Shown here piece after piece: positions 52,213 to 61,378 of a DNA stretch of 64,000 nucleotides (position 1 is its first letter; every line of letters starts with the position of its first letter). This stretch comes from CALJXB01 sp965225935 (GTDB taxonomy: Bacteria > Pseudomonadota > Alphaproteobacteria > Kiloniellales > JAKSDN01), in NCBI GenBank assembly GCA_965225935.1, contig CBDDCC010000014.1, forward strand, positions 186,001 through 250,000, read 5' to 3'. A program made the position numbers and the translations under genes. The notes below the pieces were generated by a model that saw only the letters and a program-made list of their open reading frames with translations, was not told where the DNA came from and made no database searches.

Positions 52213-53802
52213 TTACTCCTTAATCGACATCCAGCGGGTCGCATGCGCGTTCTGGATGTTGTCGTCCCAGCCCGCCAGCTTGTCGGAGACCAGGCTGAGG
52301 GAGCCGTAGTACATGAGCGGGATGAAGGGCAGGTCCCGCATGAAGACCTCCTCGGCCTGGAGCAGCAGTGCCGACCGCTTGTCCAGGTCGACCTCGGCCG
52401 CCGCCTGATCCATCAGGGCGTCGAACTCGGGATTGTCGTAGTTGGCGTAGTTGAAGCCGTCGTTGTCGCTCTCCACCATGAAGAGGAAGTTCTGGGGATC
52501 GCTGTAGTCGCCGATCCAGCCGGCCCGGGCCACGTCGAAGTCGCCCTTGTCGCGTAGATGGGCGTAGTGGGTGGCGGTGTCCGTGTTCAGCAGTGTCACC
52601 TCGACGCCCAGCGGCTGCCACATGTCCGCGATGGCGAGCGCCGTGTTCTTGTGGTTCTCCGAGGTGTTGTAGCGGATCTCCAGCTTCAGCGGATTGTCGG
52701 GCCCGAAGCCGGCCTCCTTGAGCAGGGCCACCGCCTGGTCCTCGCGGTCGATCATGCTCAGGTCCTTGTAGTCGGCGAAGGCCGGCTCGCCATAGTTGCC
52801 GATGCCGGGCGGTACGAAGCTGTAGCCCGCCACCATGGTGCTGCCCCAGATCTCATCGGCCAGGAACTCCCGGTCGATGGCCATGGAGAGTGCCCGGCGC
52901 ACCCGTGGGTCGCTGAGCGGCGCCTTGTCCGACTTGACGGCGTAGTAGTAGGTGCCGAGGTAGGGCGCGACGCGGAATTGCCCGCCCAGATTGTCCTTCA
53001 TCCAGGCGACCTGCTCGACCGGGGCGTCGTTGTTGGAGTGGAGCTCGCCCGCCTGGAAGCGGCGGAGCGCCGCCGAGCGGTCCTCGGTCGGATAGTAGTA
53101 GACCGTGTCGATCGCCACGCTGGCGGCGTCGTGGAAGTTGGGGTTCTTGGTGGCCTTGATGTGGGAGTTGGGCACGCTCTCGGCCAGCACGTAGGCCCCA
53201 TTGCTGATCATGTTGCCGGGCCGCACGAAGTCGCCGCCGTGCTGTTCGACGCTCGCCGGATGGAGCGGCAGGCCGGTCTGGTGGGTCAGCAGCTCGAGGA
53301 AGTAGGGCGTCGACGCCTCAAGGGTGATGACGAGCGTGCGCTCGTCCGGCGCCGCGACGCCCAGCTGGTCGGGCGCAAGCTCGCCGGCGTTGATCTTCTC
53401 GGCGTTGGCGATGGGGTAGAGGATGTTGGCGTACTTGGCGCCGGTCTCCGGCGTCATGATGCGGCGGAGCGAATAGACGAAGTCCCCGGCCGTCACCGGG
53501 TCGCCGTTGGACCACTTGGCGTCGTCCCGCAAGCGGAAGGTGTAGGTCTTGCCGTCGTCGCTGACCTCCCAGCTCTCGGCCACGCCGGGCACAACACGGG
53601 CCTGGGAGTCGTAGATCACCAACCCTTCGTAGAGGTCGCGCAAAATGTTGGCCTCGTAGATGGTCGAGGTCTTGTGCAGGTCGAGGGTCTCCGGATCGGC
53701 CGTGTTACCCCGGTGGTAGACGGTTTCGGCGGCCGCCGGCAGGCTTGCGACGAGGAGTGCCGCGAGCCCGGCGAGGGCCGCGAGGGTTCTCGGAAATGAC
53801 AT
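52213..53802 (-). CDS. periplasmic oligopeptide-binding protein (SBP_bac_5)
   Basis: 529 aa with a signal peptide (about residues 1-24, SLPAAAETVYH). Family landmarks: TADPETLDLHKTSTIYEANILRDLYEGL, the cluster AESWEVSDDGKTYTFRLRDDAKWSNGDPVTAGDFVYSLRR abbreviated here by its conserved W and RLRDDAKWSNG, and DPRVRRALSMAIDRE. Resembles OppA/MppA-type proteins. Start at the ATG at 53802 with GGGAGAG upstream. First gene of the operon. Confidence 0.9.
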   Translation of the reverse strand: MSFPRTLAALAGLAALLVASLPAAAETVYHRGNTADPETLDLHKTSTIYEANILRDLYEGLVIYDSQARVVPGVAESWEVSDDGKTYTFRLRDDAKWSNGDPVTAGDFVYSLRRIMTPETGAKYANILYPIANAEKINAGELAPDQLGVAAPDERTLVITLEASTPYFLELLTHQTGLPLHPASVEQHGGDFVRPGNMISNGAYVLAESVPNSHIKATKNPNFHDAASVAIDTVYYYPTEDRSAALRRFQAGELHSNNDAPVEQVAWMKDNLGGQFRVAPYLGTYYYAVKSDKAPLSDPRVRRALSMAIDREFLADEIWGSTMVAGYSFVPPGIGNYGEPAFADYKDLSMIDREDQAVALLKEAGFGPDNPLKLEIRYNTSENHKNTALAIADMWQPLGVEVTLLNTDTATHYAHLRDKGDFDVARAGWIGDYSDPQNFLFMVESDNDGFNYANYDNPEFDALMDQAAAEVDLDKRSALLLQAEEVFMRDLPFIPLMYYGSLSLVSDKLAGWDDNIQNAHATRWMSIKE

Positions 53803-53941
53803 GGCTGCTCTCCCTATGGTGGTGGCGCCAGCTTGTGGATGTGGCTTCTCCGAACAGTCTAGAGGCCAGCCTGCAGGCGAGCAACGCGGATTTGCCGACG
53901 CCCCGCTCCGGTTGCGGCCAGGGGGCGCCGGCATGGCAGCT

Positions 53942-54976
53942 TCAGGCTGCCCAGGGCAGCAGAACGAGATTGCCTTTCACCTCTCCCGCCGCGATCAGGC
54001 GATGGGCCTCGGCAGCCGCTTCGAGCGGCAGGGCGCGGTCCAGCAGCGGGAGAACGAGCCCGTCGCGGACCCGGGCCAGGCCCCATTCCAGGTCCGAGGG
54101 CTCGCTTGCCATGGAGCCGCGCAGCTGCTTCTGCTGGAAGAACAGGCTGCGGATGTCGAAACGCACGTCCGCGCCGGCCGCGAAACCGTAGGCGACGATT
54201 ACGCCGCCGGCCTTGGCGGTGTCGATGGACGACGCCAGCACATCGCCGCCGAGGTTGTCGACCACCAGGTCCGCTCCGCGTCCACCGGTCCAGTCCTTGA
54301 CCCGCGTCACAAGGTCGTCCCTGCGGGTATCGATCACCAGGTCCGCGCCCAGCCGTCTGGCGAAGTCGGCCTTTTCGCTGCCGCGGACGCTGGTCGCCAC
54401 CTGGGCGCCGAGCGCCTTGGCGACCTGGACCTGCATGCTGCCGGAGCCCGAGGCCCCGGCCTGGATCAGAACCCGGTCGCCGGCCGCCGCCTGGCCGACC
54501 TGTCTGACGGCGTGGACCGCCGTCGCCAGCACGACGGGCAGGGTGGCCACCTCCTCCGGGGCGAGGCCGGTGTCGTCCTTGACGACGAAGCGCGCGGGCG
54601 CCGAGATGTACTGGGCATAGGCGCCCCAGACGCCGAGGCCCGGCAGGGTGAAGCTGGGCGCTGCGTTCACCGGCTCGAAATCGAAGTCGGCCGGGTCGGT
54701 CGGGAACCCGGGCATCACAATCACGCGCTCGCCGGGGCTGAAGCCGTCGACGCCGGCCCCGATCTCGGCGATCTCGCCGGCGGCGTCGGCCCCGAGCACG
54801 TGGGGCAAGGCAATGTCGCGGGTGACAGAGCCCTCGCGCAGGTAGTGGTCGAGCCGGTTGACACCGGCGGCGAGCACCTTGACGACCACGTGCCCCGGCT
54901 TTGGCTGCGGGGTCTCGACCTCTTCCAGGGACAGGACCCCGGCGTCTCCGAACTCGTGAAAAATGGACGCTTTCAT
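53942..54976 (-). CDS. NADPH:quinone oxidoreductase-like MDR family enzyme
   Basis: 344 aa medium-chain reductase. N-terminal GroES-like part (MKASIFHEFGDAGVLSLEEV, HVLGADAAGEIAEIGAGV) and the Rossmann motif VLIQAGASGSGSMQVQVAKALGA near residue 150. There is no catalytic zinc Cys set, so it belongs with quinone reductases/enoyl reductases. Divergent from a LysR regulator that probably controls it. Confidence 0.87.
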   Translation of the reverse strand: MKASIFHEFGDAGVLSLEEVETPQPKPGHVVVKVLAAGVNRLDHYLREGSVTRDIALPHVLGADAAGEIAEIGAGVDGFSPGERVIVMPGFPTDPADFDFEPVNAAPSFTLPGLGVWGAYAQYISAPARFVVKDDTGLAPEEVATLPVVLATAVHAVRQVGQAAAGDRVLIQAGASGSGSMQVQVAKALGAQVATSVRGSEKADFARRLGADLVIDTRRDDLVTRVKDWTGGRGADLVVDNLGGDVLASSIDTAKAGGVIVAYGFAAGADVRFDIRSLFFQQKQLRGSMASEPSDLEWGLARVRDGLVLPLLDRALPLEAAAEAHRLIAAGEVKGNLVLLPWAA

Positions 54977-55239
54977 CGCTTTCGACTCCTTGGTCCGACA
55001 GTTGGCACGACCGGGCGCGAGGCACGCCCCGCGCTGCGCTTGGCAGCCCGCTCTGTCCGAGCAACGGGGCCCGTGAAGCCCCGGTGACGGTCGGCCGGGC
55101 GCTCGTGGCGGCGCCGATCCGGTAGGCGCGGCCCGCAAGTGAGGCTCGATCACGGTCCGTCGCTGCCGTCTCGTTGCGGGCATGCCGAACGTAGGGGCCG
55201 GGATGCTTTGTGATAACCGGGAAAATATGAGAAATACTA

Positions 55240-55254
55240 TTGCGATTTTGGCAA
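55240..55254. promoter_or_regulatory. candidate LysR operator (TTGC-N7-GCAA)
   Basis: TTGC at 55240-55243 and GCAA at 55251-55254 form a dyad of the T-N11-A type used by LysR regulators. It lies 13 bp before the regulator's start codon in the 291-bp divergent gap (54977-55267), suited to autoregulation. The upstream bases 55205-55245 are AT-rich and probably include the promoter. Confidence 0.4.
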
Positions 55255-55267
55255 AGGATGAGCTGGG

Positions 55268-56182
55268 ATGGACAACCTGACAGCGATGCGAGTCTTCGCG
55301 CGGGTGGCAGAGGCGGGGAGCTTTTCGGCGGCGGGACGGCAGCTCGGCATGGCGCCTTCGTCGGTCTCGCGGCGGATCGCGGATCTGGAGGACGCCCTGG
55401 GGGCACGGCTGCTCCATCGCACCACCCGCAGGCTCAGCCTTTCGGAGGCCGGGGAGATCTATCTTGCGCGCGTCGAGCGCATCCTGCTCGACGTGGACGA
55501 GGCGGCGCTGGCGGTTGCCCGCTCCGACGGTGCGCCCAGCGGCGTGCTGCGGGTGACGGTGGCGGCCAGCCTGGGGCGCCTGCATCTGGCGCCGGCGCTG
55601 GCCGCGTTCCAGCGCCTCAACCCGGGGGTCCGGGTGGTGCTCGGCGCAACCGATCGGCTGGTGGACCTGGTCGAAGAGGGCGTCGACCTGGCGGTTCGCG
55701 TGGGACGCCAGCGGGATTCCAGTCTTGTGGCGCGCAAGATCGGCACCAGCCGGCGGCTTGCCTGTGCCAGCCCGGACTACCTGCGCTCGGCCGGGCGCCC
55801 CCGGATCCCGGCGGATCTGGCGCGCCACAACTGCCTGCTGTTCCGCGACCATCCCGGCGCTGCGGCCTGGCGCTTCGACGGCGCGGACGGCGTCAGCGAG
55901 GTGCGCGTCTCGGGATCCCTGGTGTCGAACGACGGCCAGGCCTTGACCGCCGCGGCCACGGCGGGTCTGGGGATCGTCCTGGCGCCGGAGTGGCTCCTCG
56001 GACCGGACCTCAAGGCCGGGCGGCTGCGGCCCCTGCTGTCCAAACACCGCGTCGTGCCGGACGCCACGCCGCTCTATGCGGTCTACCCGCACCAGCGGCA
56101 CCTGCCGGGCAAGGTCCGCGCCTTCGTCGACTTCCTGGCCGCGCGCTTCGCGCCGCCCTACGACTGGTCCGGCGCCGCCTGA
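55268..56182 (+). CDS. LysR-family transcriptional regulator
   Basis: 304 aa. Standard N-terminal winged HTH: MDNLTAMRVFARVAEAGSFSAAGRQLGMAPSS then SRRIADLEDALGARLLHRTTRR (quoted in parts), followed by a periplasmic-binding-protein-like effector domain with VDLAVRVGRQRDSSLVARKIG. The sequence is of the large CrgA/PecT-like group that controls a divergent oxidoreductase gene, here the quinone reductase. Confidence 0.9.
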   Translation: MDNLTAMRVFARVAEAGSFSAAGRQLGMAPSSVSRRIADLEDALGARLLHRTTRRLSLSEAGEIYLARVERILLDVDEAALAVARSDGAPSGVLRVTVAASLGRLHLAPALAAFQRLNPGVRVVLGATDRLVDLVEEGVDLAVRVGRQRDSSLVARKIGTSRRLACASPDYLRSAGRPRIPADLARHNCLLFRDHPGAAAWRFDGADGVSEVRVSGSLVSNDGQALTAAATAGLGIVLAPEWLLGPDLKAGRLRPLLSKHRVVPDATPLYAVYPHQRHLPGKVRAFVDFLAARFAPPYDWSGAA

Positions 56183-56193
56183 ACGAGATCGGG

Positions 56194-57810
56194 TCAGCTA
56201 TCCGCCGCCGCCCGCTCGTCGGAGAGGCGCAAGGACTCCGAGGCGAGGCTCTGGAGCACGGGCGGGAAGGCGCGCTGGGCGCAGCGGCGGCGCTCGCAGA
56301 GGCGGCAGGTGCTGCCGACCGGCAGCGCGGCCTCCTCGTCCTCCAGGTCCAGGCCGTCGGCGTAGACGATCTCCCGCGCCCGGGCGGCCTCGCAGCCGAG
56401 CGCGATGCCGTAGTGGGTGCGCGGCTCGCGGTAGCCGAGCGTCGGCTTGCTCACGGTGCGCGCCAGCACGAAGTAGCGGCTGCCGTCGGGCAGCGTCACC
56501 AGCGCGGGATCGATCCGCCCGGGCGTCATGAACACCGTGTGCACGTTCCAGCGCGGGCAGGCGCCGCCGTACTGGGGGATGGGAAAGCCGGAGCCGCTGT
56601 AGCGCTTCGAGATGTTGCCGGCCACGTCGACCCTGAGGAAATGGAAGGGGACCGCCTCGGCGCCGGGGCGCTGCAGGGTGGTCAGGCGGTGGCAGACCTG
56701 CTCGAAGCTGGCCTGGAAGCGGTGGCACAGCAGGTCGAGGTCGTAGCGGGCCTCTTCGGCCGCCCGACGGACCGGCTCGTAGGGCATCAGCAGGGCGCCG
56801 GCGAAGTAGCGGGCCAGGAACCCCGTGGCGAGCGCCTGCAGCTCCGGGTCGCCAAGCCGCGCGCTCTCGAGGATGGCGGCGATCTCCTCCGTGCAGCCGA
56901 GGAGCCCAAGGTGGCGGGCCATCTGGAAGTTGCGGCTGGCCTGGGGCAGGGCCGGCGACAGCTCGAGCCGCTTCGCCTCGGCGTCGAAGCGCACCAGCAT
57001 CCCTTCGGGCGCCGGCTCCTCGGCCAGTGCCGCCGTGACCCCGTGGCGTTCCAGCAGCAGGTCCTGGAGCTGCGCGCCCAGGCGCGCGGCCGCCAGACGC
57101 CGGCTCCGCCACAGCCGCTCGGCGGCCTCCTCCAGGGCCGGGAAGTGGTTGCGCTGGTCGTGGATGAAGTCGTTGATCTCCTGGGTGCCGGTGGTCGCGC
57201 CATCGGGCACCTTGAGGTCCTCGCCGGGCGGCAGCAGGCGCATCTGGTCCAGGTGGGTCGTCACCCGCTCGCTCTCGCGCACCAGGATCTCGTGGATCTG
57301 CCGGCGCTGGGCGTCCTCCAGGTCGGCGTAGTCGTGCAGGATCTCCGAGAAGGAGCGGATGGTGGCCAGCACCTGGCGCAGCTCGTACATGGAGGTGGCG
57401 AGATAGGTGTCGTCGGAGACCCGCTCGGCCAGCGCGCGCACGTCCTCGCGGGCGCGGCGGTAGCCGCGGAAGAGGGCGAGCATGGCGTGGCAGGCGGCGG
57501 GCGAGGTGGCGACGATCTGCTTCAGGTCCTCGCGCCCGAGCGCGTGCTCGCGGAACAGCGGCTCGCCCAGGAGCTCGCTCAGCTCCGCCATCAGGCGCGC
57601 GTCCTCGTTGTCGGAGAAGCTGCGCAGGTCGACGTTGAATTCCTGACCCAGCTTCAGCAGCAGGGGCAGGGTGAGCGGGCGCTGGTTGTGCTCTATCAAG
57701 TTGAGATAGCTGGGCGAAATACCCAGCCGCTTGGCCATTTCCACCTGCGCCAGGCCCCGGTCGCGCCGCAGCCGGCGGACCTTGTTTCCGAGCCAAGCCT
57801 TTTGCGCCAT
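56194..57810 (-). CDS. ScfR/RamB-type short-chain acyl-CoA responsive regulator
   Basis: 538 aa. HTH_XRE at residues 8-62 (LRRDRGLAQVEMAKRLGISPSYLNLIEHN), then a long helical effector region and a C-terminal domain with VPFHFLRVDVAGNISKRYSGSGFP, GGACPRWNVHTVF and a cysteine cluster STCRLCERRRCAQ near 505. This layout is that of short-chain fatty-acyl regulators (RamB, ScfR, MccR), which sense acetyl- or propionyl-CoA. Divergent from a sodium:solute symporter gene, its likely target. Confidence 0.85.
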   Translation of the reverse strand: MAQKAWLGNKVRRLRRDRGLAQVEMAKRLGISPSYLNLIEHNQRPLTLPLLLKLGQEFNVDLRSFSDNEDARLMAELSELLGEPLFREHALGREDLKQIVATSPAACHAMLALFRGYRRAREDVRALAERVSDDTYLATSMYELRQVLATIRSFSEILHDYADLEDAQRRQIHEILVRESERVTTHLDQMRLLPPGEDLKVPDGATTGTQEINDFIHDQRNHFPALEEAAERLWRSRRLAAARLGAQLQDLLLERHGVTAALAEEPAPEGMLVRFDAEAKRLELSPALPQASRNFQMARHLGLLGCTEEIAAILESARLGDPELQALATGFLARYFAGALLMPYEPVRRAAEEARYDLDLLCHRFQASFEQVCHRLTTLQRPGAEAVPFHFLRVDVAGNISKRYSGSGFPIPQYGGACPRWNVHTVFMTPGRIDPALVTLPDGSRYFVLARTVSKPTLGYREPRTHYGIALGCEAARAREIVYADGLDLEDEEAALPVGSTCRLCERRRCAQRAFPPVLQSLASESLRLSDERAAADS

Positions 57811-58036
57811 GCCGCCGGAACCCCGCAGCTTCCCTGCCTTTACATCATTTACTGTTCTGCTTTATGTCTTGCATAAGTTTTACACACATTTCTATTGGTA
57901 AACAATATCTTATTGACCTTTTCTGCTATTGTGAATAGTTTACTTCCCCATCTGAGGATCGCCATGCGGATTGCCGGGGGGCACATCCGCCGCCGCGGCG
58001 ATCCTCGCCGGGTAGCGCGAAAGGGAGGCGCCACCA
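57811..58036. promoter_or_regulatory. divergent promoter region between the ScfR-type regulator and the symporter
   Basis: AT-rich from 57840 to 57945. A plus-strand promoter may be TTGACC (57913) with TAGTTT 17 bases later (57936). GTAAAC (57898-57903) and GTTTAC (57938-57943) form an inverted pair around it, the second overlapping the -10, a plausible repressor site. TTGCATAAG near 57869 is another candidate for the RamB-type TTGCA motif. Confidence 0.45.
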
Positions 58037-59998
58037 ATGGAAGCTAAAGTCATTTGGCTCTTCGTCTTCGTCCTCCTCTATTGGGCCTACTGCATCTTCT
58101 GGGGCATCAAGAGTGCGATGGCGGCGAAGACGGCGTCGGACTACTTCATTGCCGGCCGGCGCCTGTCGCTCTGGGTGTTCGTGCTGGCGGCGACGGCGAC
58201 GTCGTTCTCCGGCTGGACGTTCATGGGCCATCCGGGCCTCGTCTACCGTGACGGGTTCCAGTACGCCTACGCGTCCTTCTACACCATCACCATCCCCTTC
58301 ACCGGGGTCCTGTTCCTGAAGCGCCAGTGGATGCTGGGCAAGCGCTTCGGCTACGTGACGCCGGGCGAAATGCTATCCGACTACTTCAGGGGCGATGCGA
58401 TCCGCATCCTTGTGGTGCTGGTGGCGCTGCTGTTCTCGGTCCCCTACCTGGGACTGCAGCTGCGCGCCTCGGGCTTCCTCTTCAACGTGCTGACCGACGA
58501 CCTCTTCTCGATCGAGGTCGGCATGTGGATCCTCTCGGCGGTGGTGTTCATCTACGTGGCTTCGGGCGGTTTGCGCGCCGTTGCCTACGTGGACACCCTG
58601 CAATGCATCCTGCTGGGCATTGGCATCATCATCACCGGCATCATCGCGCTCAACGCCGCCGGCGGATGGGCCGCGCTGAACGAGGGCTTCGCGGGGCTCG
58701 CCGCGACCGACGTTGGCAAGTGGGGGGCGACGCCGGACGGCTACAACGCCTATTTCGCCATACCCGGCGTGATCCAATTCACCGCCGGTCTCGGCAAGGA
58801 GACGCCGATCGGCGGGCCCTGGACGGGCATCATGGTGCTGACCTACATGTTCGCGCTGATGGGCATCCAGTCCGCCCCGGCGTTTTCCATGTGGTCCTTC
58901 GGCAACCAGAGCCCGAAGCCCTTCGCGCCCCAGCAGGTCTGGGCCTCGTCCTTCTGCATCGGCCTGATCCTGTTCTTCTTCACCGCCTTCCAGGGCATGG
59001 GGGCGCATCTCCTGGGCGCCAACCAGGCTGTGACCGATGCGGGCCTGGCGCTGGCCACGGTGCTGCCGGATCTCTCCGACAACAAGCAGGCGGGCCTGGT
59101 GCCGCACTACTTCAACCTGATCGCCGACACCATGCCGTGGCTGGTCGGGATCTTGGCGGTCTGCGCGCTCGCGGCCATGCAGTCGACCGGCGCGGCCTAC
59201 ATGTCGACCGCCGGTGCCATGCTGACCCGCGACCTCTACAAGCGCTACCTGAACCCGACGGCTTCGCACGTCACCCAGAAGCTGTTCGGGCGCATCGGCG
59301 TGGGCGTGATCGTGCTGGCGGCCCTGGTGGTGGCCTCGACCTCGGCCGACGCCCTGGTGCTGCTGGGCGGTCTGGCGGTGGCCTTCGGCTTCCAGATGTG
59401 GCCGTCGCTGGCGGCCATCTGCTGGTTCCCCTGGATCACCCGCCAGGGCGCCACGCTGGGCCTTGCGGTTGGCCTGCTCGGCGTGATCTTCACCGAGACC
59501 TTCGGTGCCACCATCGCCGGCTGGTTCGGCATCGAGCTGCCGTGGGGCCGCTGGCCCTGGACCATCCACTCCGCCGGCTGGGGCATCATCCTCAACCTTG
59601 TGGTCTGCATCGTGGTCTCGGCGATGACCCAGAACGAGAACGACCGGTCTCACCGCATGACCTACCACAACTTCCTGAAGGAGCACGCCGGCCTGCCCGA
59701 GAGCAAGCGCGGCCTGATCCCGATCGCCTGGGTCATCACCCTGGCCTGGCTGTTCTTCGGCATCGGTCCGGGCGCCGTGATCGGCAACACGATCTTCGGT
59801 GCGCCGGATGCGGGCCTCGAGGGCTGGACCTTCGGCATTCCGTCGATCTGGGCCTGGCAGATCATCTTCTGGCTGCTCGGCGTCTTTATGATGTGGTTCC
59901 TGGCCTACAAGATGGAGATGTCGACGGTGCCCGAGCGCGAAGTCGAGGCGCTGGTCGAGGACATCGGCGACATCGCACCGGAGCGTCAGCGCGGATAG
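58037..59998 (+). CDS. sodium:solute symporter (SSS family)
   Basis: 653 aa, 13 or 14 helices. SSS features: ASDYFIAGRRLSLWVFVLAATATSFSGWTFMG near the start (given in parts: SDYFIAGRR, ATSFSGWTF), GYVTPGEMLSDYF, YVASGGLRAVAYVDTLQ and AAMQSTGAAYMSTAGAMLTRD (the Na2-site Ser/Thr helix). The closest types are acetate/propionate or pantothenate-like permeases. Control by a short-chain acyl-CoA regulator would suit uptake of a short carboxylic acid. A terminator follows 24 bp after the stop. Confidence 0.87.
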   Translation: MEAKVIWLFVFVLLYWAYCIFWGIKSAMAAKTASDYFIAGRRLSLWVFVLAATATSFSGWTFMGHPGLVYRDGFQYAYASFYTITIPFTGVLFLKRQWMLGKRFGYVTPGEMLSDYFRGDAIRILVVLVALLFSVPYLGLQLRASGFLFNVLTDDLFSIEVGMWILSAVVFIYVASGGLRAVAYVDTLQCILLGIGIIITGIIALNAAGGWAALNEGFAGLAATDVGKWGATPDGYNAYFAIPGVIQFTAGLGKETPIGGPWTGIMVLTYMFALMGIQSAPAFSMWSFGNQSPKPFAPQQVWASSFCIGLILFFFTAFQGMGAHLLGANQAVTDAGLALATVLPDLSDNKQAGLVPHYFNLIADTMPWLVGILAVCALAAMQSTGAAYMSTAGAMLTRDLYKRYLNPTASHVTQKLFGRIGVGVIVLAALVVASTSADALVLLGGLAVAFGFQMWPSLAAICWFPWITRQGATLGLAVGLLGVIFTETFGATIAGWFGIELPWGRWPWTIHSAGWGIILNLVVCIVVSAMTQNENDRSHRMTYHNFLKEHAGLPESKRGLIPIAWVITLAWLFFGIGPGAVIGNTIFGAPDAGLEGWTFGIPSIWAWQIIFWLLGVFMMWFLAYKMEMSTVPEREVEALVEDIGDIAPERQRG

Positions 59999-60022
59999 CA
60001 CGCCGCGCCAGCGAAACGGACC

Positions 60023-60056
60023 TTGGGGGAGGCTTCGTGCCTCCCCCAATTTCTTT
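60023..60056 (+). terminator. rho-independent terminator after the symporter
   Basis: TTGGGGGAGGC (60023-60033) and GCCTCCCCCAA (60039-60049) form a perfect 11-bp stem with a TTCGT loop, followed by TTTCTTT. Some transcription may still reach the two small genes beyond. Confidence 0.88.
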
Positions 60057-60129
60057 GACCGCCAGCCGGGTCGACGGCCGGGCCGTGCGCTTGACAGGCT
60101 CCCGATCTCCCTGAAAGTTGGCCGACATC

Positions 60130-60369
60130 ATGGAAGACCTCTTCACCAAGGCCTACATGCCGCTCTGGGTGCTGATCCTGGCGCTCGCGCTCTTCTTTCC
60201 GGTGCGCAAGCTCATCTGGGTGCTCTACGTGCGCCGGGCCTCGCGCGAGGGCGAGGTGGAGGAGGCCGAGGTCGCGCGCCTCAGGCGCCGGGCCGGCGTC
60301 ACCTCGGCGCTGCTGAGCCTGGTTTTCGCCTACCTCTACGCCTCGCACCTGTTCCAGGATGCGCCATGA
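60130..60369 (+). CDS. small two-helix membrane protein
   Basis: 79 aa: helix PLWVLILALALFFPV (residues 12-26), a charged middle RRASREGEVEEAEVARLRRR, and helix ALLSLVFAYLYASHLF. Stop overlaps the next start as ATGA, so it is co-translated with the TPR gene. A TTG 12 nt upstream is an alternative start. I do not recognise the family. Confidence 0.7.
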   Translation: MEDLFTKAYMPLWVLILALALFFPVRKLIWVLYVRRASREGEVEEAEVARLRRRAGVTSALLSLVFAYLYASHLFQDAP

Positions 60370-60983
60370 ACCCGCGGGTGCTGCGGCGTTTCATCTTCCT
60401 CATGGCCCTGCTGACGATCGGCGGCTTCATCTTCTGGGACCTGGTCGGCGACTTCGTCAACCGGCCGCCCGGCGACTACCACACCGAGGTGGGCGACATT
60501 CGCCTGCGGGACGGGCTCTACGACGAGGCCCTCGAGGAGTTCGACAAGGCCCTCGAAGAGGCGCCCGACCACCGGGGCGCGATCATGGGCCGGGCGCTGG
60601 TCTTCATCCAGACCGAACGCTACGACGAGGCGATGGCCGAGCTCGACTATCTGATCGAGCGGCTCGAGAGCGGCCTGGAGGCCGAGCCGGACGATGCCAC
60701 CGGGCGGGGCGCGCTCGCCGCCGCCTACGCCAACCGGGGCATCTTGCACGACCGCCAGGGCCGCCACGAGACGGCTCTGGAAAACTACATTTCCGCGCTC
60801 CGGACCGACGCCCAGGCCGTCGACGGCCCCGACCTGTTCCAGAAGCTGCTCTACTCCAAGGGCCGCGTCTCGACGGTGCAGAAGCGGGCCCGCTACCTCT
60901 ACGAGCAGTTCCAGCTGCCGGAGGAGGAGCGCATCATGAGCATCCCCGAGCTCGACGAGCAGCAGTGGATGTACAAGCCCTGA
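60366..60983 (+). CDS. membrane-anchored TPR protein
   Basis: 205 aa. N-terminal anchor FIFLMALLTIGGFIFWDLV (residues 10-28) followed by TPR helices (LYDEALEEFDKALEEAPDH; AYANRGILHDRQGRHETALENY) expected on the periplasmic side. The C-terminus has a distinctive segment RARYLYEQFQLPEEERIMSI and ends DEQQWMYKP. Unknown function; the coupled small membrane protein suggests a two-part membrane assembly. Confidence 0.75.
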   Translation: MNPRVLRRFIFLMALLTIGGFIFWDLVGDFVNRPPGDYHTEVGDIRLRDGLYDEALEEFDKALEEAPDHRGAIMGRALVFIQTERYDEAMAELDYLIERLESGLEAEPDDATGRGALAAAYANRGILHDRQGRHETALENYISALRTDAQAVDGPDLFQKLLYSKGRVSTVQKRARYLYEQFQLPEEERIMSIPELDEQQWMYKP

Positions 60984-60994
60984 GGCAGCCGGCG

Positions 60995-61171
60995 GTCGTC
61001 GACCGGCCTGCCTTTGCCAAGGCCTACCTCACCTCAGACCAGCGCGCCCAAGAGCTGCCAAAATGGCTCCATCGCTACAACTGGCACCGATCTCATGGCA
61101 GCTTGAAGGCCAAGACACCTATCAGCCGAATCGGACTGTCCGAGGACAACCTATTGAGGTTCCACAGCTAG
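60995..61171 (+). pseudogene. 3' remnant of an IS481-family transposase
   Basis: Read in one frame the DNA gives RPAFAKAYLTSDQRAQEL, LHRYNWHRSHGSL and KAKTPISRI, ending at TAG (61169-61171). HRYNWHRSHGSL...PISR is the typical C-terminus of IS481 transposases. There is no start, HTH or DDE core before it, so this is a decayed fragment. It directly follows the TPR gene, which may have lost its original downstream sequence. Confidence 0.8.
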
Positions 61172-61378
61172 ACCGGCCTAGCGAAGAAGGGCTGGTCACC
61201 AAAGAGGCTGGTGGCCGGATCGCAATCGGACGGCCCGACCGGGCCAGGGCTCAGGCCGCCGATAGGTAGGCGGACGAGGATGATCCGGGTCGCCGCGTCC
61301 ATCGGGCGTACCCCCCCCGTGATCCCCTTGGGGCCAGCCGGCGGGCCGCCTGGGCGGCGGCCCGGGCCGGCCGGGGGC

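Noticed and set aside
55240..57876. 878-codon plus-strand open frame across the LysR and ScfR-type genes
   Set aside because: It runs out of frame through one recognised gene and antisense through another; Arg/Ala/Gly-rich shadow.
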